Origin: Clavulina sp. PMI_390
Taxonomy: Eukaryota; Basidiomycota; Agaricomycetes; Cantharellales; Hydnaceae
Assembly (NCBI GenBank): GCA_015039315.1
Contig: WIDE01000150.1
Location: 1-60,853 of the forward strand
DNA: 60,853 nt
Reading direction: 5' to 3'
The position numbers and the translations under genes are program-made. A model generated the notes under the pieces. That model had not been told where the DNA came from. It saw only the letters and a list, made by a program, of their open reading frames with translations, and searched no databases. The stretch's first letter is position 1; every line of letters begins with the position of its first letter. Shown piece by piece: positions 45,760-55,500 of this stretch.

Positions 45760-46540
45760 TGCAAAACTGTCGGAGAAAGCGAGCTTATCCACGATCATAG
45801 CTGCACTGCATCTCCATCCTAACCGCCTATAGGCCCTTCCGTGATATTCCACGCTGACCCGCGAGACTCATAGTCAGACGTTGAAAGCGATTCTCCGGCT
45901 CACGCCACAATCACACATTGATCAACCGATCCTGCACCTGACCATTGTCACTAGTTACTTTTGCACAAAAATGGCTGGGGTACTTGTTGCCGGGCGATGC
46001 CACCAAACAACAAACTTGCTGTGAAGACCTCGTCATCTACTTCGCCCAGCCCTCCATCGCCTGACTTTCCGCTGCCCAGCTTGGATCTGGCCAGGCGATC
46101 ACCAGCCGTTCCCCCTTCCTAGCTCGGGATGTCAGCTCGTAGAACATCTTACTCCGTCCTCGTCTGCTAAAATATAAGACCAAGGAACTTGCCCATCCTC
46201 CTCGAGGCTCATCACCAACACCCCTTTCTTATGCCGAACCCAATTCTATGTAGAGTCTCCACCACTGGGATGATTGTCAAAAATTACCGCGGGTCTCCAT
46301 GTAGTAACCGCAGTGGTTTCAAGCGCACCCTCGCAAAAGATCGTACGGGCGTCTTTATGTCAACGGCATAATGCGTGGGGCAGCAGATTTCGGGAGGTCC
46401 AATAGAGAGGATACGTGCGAAGCAACAGTCACTAAGTCAGATTGATATCTCAAATCTCGACGAACAAAGAAGAGAAAGAAAAAAAAAAAGACAAATGAAA
46501 ACTCACAAATAATTCCAGGCCCTTTGTCATAGTCGTGATA
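45760..46540. other. Duplicated non-coding stretch 3' of gene 10
   Basis: Partner of 5505-6300; no shared frame. A purine-rich run with a 9-10 nt A tract occurs at about 46466-46500. Confidence 0.35.
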
Positions 46541-46543
46541 TGC

Positions 46544-47046
46544 TTATCCAGCTGAGCAGCTGGGGCTCGTTATAACGGCGGCGAGAGCGCGAAGCTTTTC
46601 CGTAAGCATGACCAGGGTTACTATCAGAGTGAGAATGAAGATGGGTATGCCTATGACGGCTACCACAGTCCATGCACGGCGAAGATGCGCCGTCCAAGTC
46701 GTAAGGGCGTGTACATGCGCGGGATTAGACGACTCGGACGAGTTCGATGTGGAGGGGTGGGGTGGAGGATGTTGGTGTTGACGGTTTGTTTGAGGTGCAG
46801 AATTTGACGAAGATTGAGTGTGACGTCTGCCCCGTCTAAGCTCCTTTTGCTCTGCATCTACGGTGGGCACCTTCTTGTACTGCTGCCGCTCTGATAAGGA
46901 CGTAGATATTGGTATGAGATGAGCATGCATTATCGATGAAAAGCACAAACATTCAGCCATTTATATATGTTGGGGAGTATCTCTCTAATAGCGCATAGAT
47001 ATGGCTCACCGTTATACCAGTGCCGCACCTCTGAATGTGCCGACAT
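46544..47046 (-). CDS. Small single-pass membrane protein, family 1, gene 10
   Basis: Exons 47046-47010 and 46890-46544 give 127 aa. Exon 1 is MSAHSEVRHWYN; the 119-nt intron has donor G|GTGAGC and acceptor ATCAG, phase 1. Exon 2 carries ERQQYKKVPTVDAEQKELRR and RRHTQSSS, then a His/Pro spacer, a helix at about 85-108 and the tail TEKLRALAAVITSPSCSAG with Cys at -4. Partner of gene 3. CATAAAGCC lies about 107 bp upstream, the longest spacing in the family. Confidence 0.75.
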
Positions 47047-47150
47047 AGTGGCTGCTGGCCAGAGGGCAGAGGACAAAGCTAGAGGGAGATGTGAGCTCTT
47101 GGAGAGGTGGTGGGGTGCAAGAGGCAAGAGAGAGAGTAAGAGAGAGAGAG

Positions 47151-47161
47151 AGGCTTTATGT
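47151..47161 (-). promoter_or_regulatory. TATA-like box of gene 10
   Basis: Minus-strand ACATAAAGCC about 107 bp upstream of the gene 10 start, next to a GA-repeat tract at about 47128-47150. Confidence 0.45.
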
Positions 47162-47212
47162 AGCCAACCTTGGTCCCTTTGCCTCAGCAGTGTCTCTCGG
47201 TGGCGCATGCAT

Positions 47213-47287
47213 CGGTGTCCCTCGGCAATACATTCATCGGCCTCCCTCGGCAACACATTCAACGGTCTCCCTCGGCAATACATTCAG
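47213..47287. repeat. Tandem repeat, 25 bp x 3
   Basis: Three units of CGGYNTCCCTCGGCAAYACA plus TTCAN, at 47213-47237, 47238-47262 and 47263-47287, differing by a few bases. A half unit (GTGTCTCTCGGTGGC) precedes them. Confidence 0.8.
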
Positions 47288-47289
47288 GT

Positions 47290-48060
47290 CAACAGGGGCA
47301 GATCGCGGGCGGTGCATGCTCAATCTAGATTGCATTTAACAGTCAATGTAGCGTCTTGGATTGCACATCCTTAAGGTAGCGGACACGTATTTTCAACGAG
47401 CCTGTGTAACACTTCCAATTTCGGACGGTCAATTCAGTTTGCAGGTCTTTTGGGCACAAATGCGCCATTACTCCGAAGATAAGCAAATTATCAAAAAATC
47501 ACTTCCACAAATCTATACATAATATCATATGCTTCCTATTTAGTCTTGAGAATCGGTGAGCGGACGAGATTTGGAAGACTAGTCCCAAAAACACTGACAC
47601 TGCCTCATCGAGCCTGGCTGCCGGTGGGAAACATGGGCAGAGTGCCATGGCACGCTCTCCTTCCCATATCTTCGGTCCTATGGTCTCTTCGATATAGGTG
47701 TCACGCTCTTGAGACTCTTGGAGCCTTTTATTTATCATATTGCACCCTTGGCAAGCCTGAGAAGGCGGGTATCTCCAGAACAGGATGGATTTCGCGTTAG
47801 CATTAACGTATTTTAGGAACTAGTCCCTCAGTTTTCCTCCGACAAGACACATTACTCGGCCGCGGATATATATACTAAACATCTTGAGAAGTACAGAAGC
47901 CGATTCTCGACTTACGTCTTGGTTACTGTGGTAGAACATAATTTTTACTTTCTGGCTGAATATGGTGAGATTGTGACAAAATACTTCGCAGGATCTTCGT
48001 CATTGTCCTCAAAGTCCTCCGCAAATGCCATCATTCCTTTCTTCCATCAGTTTCAGCCCA
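47290..48060. other. Intergenic, no supported gene
   Basis: Single-copy up to about 47985, then it joins a third copy of the 3' flank of genes 1 and 8. Confidence 0.3.
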
Positions 48061-48065
48061 TTATA

Positions 48066-48182
48066 ATGCCATCGCAACCTGAAGTGACAAGTAGACCCAG
48101 CACTCCACGGCTCTATATATTGGCCACTGTCGAGCCCAGCAGACGGGAGGTTAGCGCTGCTTGCAGTCGACCCACAGCGTAA
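48066..48182 (+). CDS. Small conserved ORF, third copy
   Basis: 38 codons: MPSQPEVTSRPSTPRLYILA and an Arg-rich end to TAA. It shares the core and stop site with 42412-42510; copy 1815-1895 is broken. It precedes pseudogene 48371-48470 just as the others precede genes 1 and 8, so the module was triplicated. Confidence 0.3.
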   Translation: MPSQPEVTSRPSTPRLYILATVEPSRREVSAACSRPTA

Positions 48183-48370
48183 ATGTGCCTGCCAGATTTC
48201 CTCTGCTGCGATCTGCAGGGTTCATATAGGAGCCTGGATCAGAGGCCCTGATAGTCCCATCAGCTTGTGTCCTCGCCTCCAAAAAGGAAATAAAAAAAAC
48301 CTTACGAGAACCCTTGGCCACGTTATGGTCGTACTGATCTCTTTTTCATTGAAACGGCTATACGGTTGGA

Positions 48371-48470
48371 CAGATAAGGCTCGTTTATATTGCTTTAATA
48401 GCCCAAAGCTTTTCCGTAACTGCGACGAGGGCGGTTATCAATATAAATATGACTGGAGGACAAGAAGAGT
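48371..48470 (-). pseudogene. Relic of a family 1 membrane-protein gene
   Basis: Minus-strand FILITALVAVTEKLWAIKAI equals the helix end and tail of genes 1 and 8. The match breaks off near 48470 on the upstream side, so exon 1 and the basic segment are gone. Confidence 0.6.
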
Positions 48471-48474
48471 CCTG

Positions 48475-49385
48475 GTCATACTGTCGACGGCCGCGACATA
48501 TTACTAAGCGGCACACAGACGTCTATTTGGGCTCTAATGACAACTAGGATGTTCCATGGAGATTCTAGAGGAGCATTTGATACACAATCACAGCGCGGTG
48601 AGACTTGGGGCGTATGAGCATGGAAGGGGTAAGCGTACCTGTGCCAGTGCGGGAACGTGCGAGGGTTGCATGCTGAGCTCAATATAGGGCAAGCATTGGA
48701 GAAGTTGAAAAGCAATATATCCTGTGTGAAAAATAGCTGGAGAGAGCGCTTCCTGTCATCGCTAGAGCGGAGCATGAAACTTGGTGTCAAGGAGTTCTAG
48801 TCCTTGGCGTTGCATTTTGACCCCAACCAGCTGATCACACCGTTGATTATCATCATCAAGGCCCTCAGACTAATGGAACTCCTACGATTCAGCTCGCACT
48901 ACACCGCACCAGCATCGCTGTACAGATACATCAGTTCTTTTTTTGTGGCTCCCCATCTATCACCCGACTCTCCCTCACACTCAGTTCGGCCGCTTCAAAA
49001 TCATCACAAGATACTCTTCCTTCTTCCTTTAGAGTTTTTCCACTCTCTTGTGATACTGAGTGATCTTGATGAATTTCCATCGACTTCTAGCTGATTTCAT
49101 AAACATTCCTCCCTTTCTCTCATCACGCCTCTGCACAGTGTCACTGCCACTGAAAGCGGTTGGAGCGGTTCCTCTGCCGACCGTCATGCCGCGGCCGTAA
49201 TCTTCATGAAGAGGGTCGACAAATACAACAGCTAGTCGTCTGGCAATTTAGAGACTAAGAGGCTGTCTGTTAGGCATTATTAGCGTTAGTGAGTGTCCTT
49301 GTCAAGGAAAAAAAGGAGGAAATTACTGGCGACAATGTTCCGAATAACTATTTAGAATCGACCTCTTTTTCAGAGGCTCTTCATC
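48475..49385. other. Duplicated non-coding stretch 3' of gene 11
   Basis: 48620-48805 aligns with 9400-9560, and about 48840-49100 aligns with 10220-10450. No shared frame. Confidence 0.4.
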
Positions 49386-49389
49386 GACA

Positions 49390-49878
49390 TTAGCGGCTGC
49401 TGCACGGTAATATTGAGGCGATAGCGTGAAGCTGCTCCGCAGGCATGGTGAGGGCTACTATTAGAATGAATATCAGTATAGCCACATCAATAATGGCCGC
49501 TCCGACAACGGCATAATGAAGATATTGCTTCGAAGGTGATACGATGGGGTTCATATCAGCGTGGGGTGCGGGGGAGAATGCGGAAAGGGAAGGAGGATGG
49601 TGTTGGTGAGGTTCTTGTGGCTCCAAACTTCGTAGTGATGACTGTCTTAGGGAACGTTTCTTGTATCGAGGCTCTTTTTGCTCTGTGTGGTCTGCAACCC
49701 CTCTCCTATATTGTTGCTCCTCTAGACCCAAAGCAGACGGTAACAAAATCATTCCGTTCATGGTTATTCCGTACATGGGAGGACGAAAAGATATTCAGAA
49801 GTCCATATACTTAGGCTAGTATGCTCAAAGTCCACACTGACCAGTATACCAGTTGTCCCCATCACCCGGGGTTGACAT
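49390..49878 (-). CDS. Small single-pass membrane protein, family 1, gene 11
   Basis: Exons 49878-49842 and 49721-49390 give 122 aa. Exon 1 is MSTPGDGDNWYT; the 120-nt intron has donor G|GTCAGT and acceptor TCTAG, phase 1. Exon 2 carries EEQQYRRGVADHTEQKEPRY, LRQSSLRSLEPQ, a helix at about 83-106 and the short tail AEQLHAIASILPCSSR with Cys at -4. Partner of gene 4. CATAAATGTC lies about 93 bp upstream. Confidence 0.75.
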
Positions 49879-49963
49879 GGCGCGATCGCTGATCGTGGGG
49901 GCAGCCAAGATGGTGTAGGATCTTTGAAGGAGGGTGGGGCTCTCAAGAGTTGAAAGGGACAGG

Positions 49964-49976
49964 AGACATTTATGAG
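49964..49976 (-). promoter_or_regulatory. TATA-like box of gene 11
   Basis: Minus-strand CTCATAAATGTCT about 93 bp upstream of the gene 11 start codon. Confidence 0.45.
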
Positions 49977-50254
49977 CCAGCTAGACCATGTCAGTTGGGG
50001 CTCACAGACGGATTAAGCAAAACCCTGAAATACGCGTGGGGACATTTAGAGATATCACGAGAGTTGCCAGCATGCACGCGTTGCCGCAAACAGGCGGATG
50101 TGTCCGGTTTAGATTTGACATCTTGTTCTATTAGACACTGCATTTGAGGCTGGATGCATCGTATATCATCAGTCCGTGTCCGATCAAGCCCGCCAAGGTG
50201 CTGAATTCTAGCATTACAGCAGCAGAGTCTCCGCCAACGACCGTGTCTATAGGT

Positions 50255-52345
50255 ATTATAATTATAAGAACGACCCGGTCCGATGACGGGCCGCCCCGAA
50301 GCGGGGCATTTCGATGCGAATTTGATTTTCGCTCTCGGACCCCGCCACCACTGGCTTTCGCCCCATTCTTACAACACGCAACGCTTTTCGCTATTCTGCA
50401 CGCCATTTATCACAAAAATAATCATACCTTATAACTTTTGCATGCTCGGACGGTCTTTCCGCTCATCATAATCGCGTTACCCACACTTTTTCTCTTTCGC
50501 TATTCGCTCCAAGCACCCGCGCTGCGCTCTGCTTCCTGAACGCACATACGCTATACTTGAACTACGATACACTCTATCATGCAATGCAACTAGGAACTCG
50601 CACTAATCAGTGCATCCGTGCGCCACGGAACATCATATGCAATCCTTCCTGTACTTACCTCCGCTGCTCCGCATATTCTGAATACATGTAACTTGCCAAG
50701 CAAAACGCTAGCTCCTGCAAACTGATATTGGACCAGCAAACACGTTCAACAAATCAGTATCCTTACATTCATAAAGCCCGCATACCGGCCAGTAGGACTG
50801 CCCGAAGGGTGACATTGCGCAACGCGTCCAGCTACGCCCTATATCCCAATGACATTTAGCTTGGGAGCAATCATTATTCACCAGTGCCTACATCTCTTAC
50901 TGTCTTGGCTTTACAGGGACGCATCATCAGCGCGATTTGCTATCAACCTCAACTACACAACGCTATCCCTCCTGATTCTATGGATTTAAGCTGCTTGAGT
51001 GAGTGGGGAGATGTTGTTTACGACGTCTACGCACTATTACATCGTTCTACAGTGCATAAAGTACACTGAAGCAATCTTTCGCAATTTGACATAGACCATG
51101 CGCCCGTGGGGCATCTCAAGGCGTCATTTCTGCGTGGTACCTATTTATCTATGGGCATTTCAATCACATCTCTTCCTGACTGTGCCTTGTAAGGTCCCTC
51201 GGGGTTGTTGGAGCAGTAAGTGCACTCAAACAATGGACCTTATCCATGAAGGCCGCGCAGCGGCCCGAGAATAAGATGCTAATGCAAAGCGTGTAAAATC
51301 TCGATCATTCCGCCAATTGCTTTGGCGCTTCCTGCACCAGATATATTGCATCGATTGCTTCATAGCATCGCACGGAAATGCCTGTGATCTTCATTGATCT
51401 CACACCATATCCAGAGCTTCCAAACCCAAAGTTCAACCCTATCCTTTTTGATAGTGGGATGGTTACAATGCTATTGCGTTTGTGGTGGGCTGAGCAACCC
51501 CGGAAGACTATATGAATTAGTTATATTTAGCACAGAGATAGCCTTCTACAGTGTTGCAGAGCCTCCAAGCGCCACCTTCGGATCATTGTGTCATCCTCAT
51601 GTCATGACGACGGGCCGTAGCCGCTTTCTAGTCCTTGGACATTTTCATAAGGGAGTTTGTTTCGCCCAGCAGCATCACCAGGAGAGCGGAGCGTTTTGGA
51701 TCGGCACGTGACATCCGAGCGTGAGAAGACTGCTGACGAGCACATTTTGACGAGCATCTTCGCCAAGTGGTGTGCCAAGTCTGATAGCTCCATTGCTATA
51801 TAACATCGGTCTGCCATTCACGTGAACCTGTCTCTCGCACGATATACAACACCTTCTTGTCAGACAGAAGCCCTTCATGTCAGAGATAGCACACCACAGC
51901 AACACCTTTGGACTCGCCTCTAATCAGTTATTCTTGTGATTTTCCTACCTATCGGGCTCCATGTTCAGCAACTCCTTGAATTTGATCTCAAATTGCTGGT
52001 ACGGTGATATGAAAATGCCTCGCGAGTCCAACAATGACTTCTATGTGACGGTTTGAGATTTCTTTCATCTGTGAAACTTCTTTGTAGATTGATTTTACTC
52101 TCACAGCAGATGTACATTCTTATATCTGGATCTTTTGAACGTCTATGAGAACCCAGCACAACAGATGCGTTTAGTAGGGACCTGGCCGCTTGCCAAATTT
52201 CCTTATTTCACATCAGTTCTGCCTGCTTCACATCGAACATTTGCCTATAGCTCTCGTGGTGCTAATATCTCAAGCCACCCTATTCTTTCAGTTTAGCCGC
52301 GCCACTGTTGTTCCCATGTCCAACCGCGCGAGTAATCCGAGTATT
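50255..52345. other. Intergenic boundary region
   Basis: About 2 kb with only short frames, no duplicate elsewhere in the window and no RNA gene seen. It separates the duplicated block from the conserved gene at 52502. Confidence 0.4.
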
Positions 52346-52350
52346 TTTCA

Positions 52351-52356
52351 TATATA
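52351..52356 (+). promoter_or_regulatory. Possible TATA box of the DUF3638 gene
   Basis: TATATA about 150 bp upstream of the favoured start codon. The surrounding sequence is also an open frame, so it would lie inside coding sequence if an upstream ATG were used. Confidence 0.25.
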
Positions 52357-52501
52357 CCCACAAGGTGGATTGGCGCGCGGCTTTGAATGGAGGCCTAACG
52401 CGGATCTCTCTATCAAATACAAAGCAGCTGAGAGCCAACGACACGCGACCACCTCCTGGCTCTTCTCTTCATCACCCACCTCGTCCCTAGCACTGGTTCC
52501 G

Positions 52502-55500
52502 ATGTGGGACAAGCACCTAGAATCCATAACCGACCATGTCTTCTTACCCCCAGACCTTCCAGAGGGCGCGGACTCCCCCGAGAAAGCAGAGAAAATCGAG
52601 CATGCCTTATCTCAGTCTGTGCTTGAGGCGGCCGCGAAATTCATCAAAATTGATACAGAAGAAGAATTCACAATCCGCAACCCGGCCTGGCCTTCTGTAC
52701 TCGCCATGCTACAATTTATTGTGGACTGTCGTCCATACCCTTCCAAGGAAGCCCTGAAAAAAAAACTAGCCAACCTTCCCCCTGGCCGTGAGTGTTTGTG
52801 CTGCCCAGCTCTGCAAAGTAGTGGTCACTTGACTGACAATCTAGATTTTTCTTCCGCGGTTAGATCATATAGCTGTTCATGTCGGTGGGCAAAATTCGGG
52901 GGTGATTGTTCGGAATGGGGGAACTCACATGCGATTCGAGATGTTTGAATTGTCTAGCCCCAACGAGGTTTGCTCAATATCCACCAGTTTTCTTCGATGA
53001 CTAAATACTTCATTTAGGTGGCGATGAAAGCGAATCGGGTTTTATGCCAGTATCCTGGCCCCGCCATCGGTGAGCTATCCTGATGCAACCTGTGCTGATG
53101 CAGTAGGTCAATCGCCCCCCTGCTTTAGACATCCCAGTTTCATGGCAACAGGACAGCGAATTCATTGCAGAATTAGCATCTTTCTTATCACAAATGTGCT
53201 ACAGGACCCTCAATGATGCGACAGCTACGACTAAAAAAGCTGGGATCGAGGTCGTTGAAGAGCGCCAAACCATTGATTCTCGATATATAACGACTTTCTT
53301 TACTGGAGTTCTCCGAGGCATTGGGGAGATTGCTGACCTGAAGCGTATCACAAAGCGTGTAGCGGACAACGTGTCCTGGAGAAACAAATTCCTTCCCTGG
53401 CGCCGATCACCCCTCTGGTTGCTCATCCGTGTGGCTCTTCAGACAGCCCTTCAAGTCGATGAAAAACATGATGAGTACAAAGCATTCATGGTTTACTATA
53501 CGGCAACACTGCTTCGCCGTGCTGTGCAACACTCCTTCTCGAATGATCGCTTGCATGTGATGCGAGCCAAGGTTGCACGCCGAGCGTTCAAACTACAAGA
53601 GAGCCTCGACCCTTCCAGTAACATTTATGCATATATCATGACGTCCTTGGACAATGCAAAAGCTCTAATACAGCAGCGGTGGGATCGAGCCCAGAAGGAG
53701 CAGGCCCTAGTGTCGTACTGGCAACCCGATGAGCTGGACGTTGCTGAGGATACACAGCTCAAATTGGCTCAATCGTATCCTTATTTGGACGTCATCCTCT
53801 CTCGCAAAGACACCGCTCGTATTCCGGATAGATTCCATCCTAGTGAATCGCCGCGGTACCCTCCCCACTCAACCAAAAAGCTTAGCCTGCAAGTCCACGA
53901 TCTCAGTGCCGCCCTATTGGCAAACAAGCATGAGGCCCTGTACGACTTTGAAATGAGCGTTGCACTTCATCTCGACGATTGGGTTGGGGAAAATTTGAAG
54001 TCAAATTCCCTTGGTGCATCGCAGTTGACCATGTTGGTACAATTACTCAAGGTCTATCACGAAACAGCCGCACCCACTTATCATGGAAACGTGGAAGAAC
54101 AGTCAACGATGCTTCTCACAATCCTCCATCTATGGATTGCGATTGATCGTCTTGCTACAGCTGAGGTCCCAATCATGCTCGAATATGAGCCAGAAATATC
54201 CAAGGCTCTATTCGAGCCTTTAATCATCTGCACATCCTTTGACACGTATCGCGCCATACGATTGGCGCAGTACTGTCATGAGCGAAGTAGCAATGCATCT
54301 CACGGCTCTGTGTTCTCAAATACAGTTGATTACCATAGCATTGGACCTCGGTATTACTCGCAGTCAAATGAGCTGCAAAGTCTCCGAGCACAGATTGAAG
54401 CTCGTGCCGAGACTGAGCGATCTCAGCGCCGTGCTCAACTGGCTTCCCTTAATCGGCAATATAATGAGCTTATTAGCCAAGCAAGTGAGTGGTTTTTTTG
54501 GGTTCGTGTTGCTCATGCAATAATAGCAGGAACCATCTCCGTCATAGACTCCCTGGATTGCACCAAGGAAACATATTGGTCCGGATACAGATGGGTAAAC
54601 GCTCACCGTGATTGCAAGAAATGTCCCAAGATTAAACAGGCTAAGAGCCTTCGGATCAACGTCCATGAGTGGCCACTTCCATCGCAAGAGGTCCTCATCT
54701 ACAACACAGTGTTCGAGCTCAGACCCCCTTCTCCATTCATAATCTGGCGTGATATCACGTACCATGTCCTGAAAGACGTTTGCACTCCGCCCGATACGAC
54801 ATATCACGCTACTGATGTTCATGGTTACCTCGCCTCTTACCTCCAGCATTATTCCACCAGCAAAACCACTCCAAGGGTTGGGCTTGCATCAACTGCGAAA
54901 TCGTTCCTTGTAGCGCATTATCGTCAACACAAAATTCCTTCCACCGAGAATGCCATCCTTGTACCTAATGGAATGCGCTGGATTCTATTTGACTCCGCAA
55001 GTGGGGTGCGCGCTTCTCCCCTTGCAGCGAATTCTAGCCTTTCGCACTACTGCACATTCAAACTTGCGAGCGACAATCGCTATACCAAATTGCAATTCAG
55101 CATCAATACTGCCGCCTTATTGCCAAATCAAGCCATTGCTCAATCGAGCGAGTCCTTGACCGTTGATATCCACGAATTCATTGAGTTTGGAACTCTCCGA
55201 GCTGGTGGAAAACTTCAGTTGCTCAATATTACCCGAGCTATTGCTGCAAGGTCTCTGAGCTTTGACCAACCGGCTGTACATATCCTCCTGCTTCAAGCAC
55301 TCTGGCAAATCGGGCCCCTCTCGGCGTCAAATCTGACAATAAACGTCAGCAATCTGTTGTGGCACTATCACCTCAACGATCCACGGTTTTCCCATCTCCT
55401 CGTTGACGAATCAGTCAAGCTATTGGCAGATATCAAGGCAAATTGGCTCCAGCTTGTTGCTGTGAGGACAATAACCGTTGTTATATCCCGGGTTCTTGCA

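Larger units (their letters stand above)
40542..50250. repeat. Segmental duplication, copy B
   Basis: Partner of 1-11620 in the same orientation: relic G, block 8, genes 8, 9 and 10, a pseudogene relic at 48.4 kb, and gene 11. Differences from copy A are the missing 328-bp insertion, a different 47.2-48.6 kb stretch, and the absence of relic B. Confidence 0.85.

Noticed and set aside
2110..49878. Family 1 genes as basidiomycete mating pheromone precursors
   Set aside because: They are small and often have Cys at -4, but they carry a strong membrane helix, are longer than typical precursors, and the final residues are not a standard CaaX. No pheromone receptor gene is nearby.
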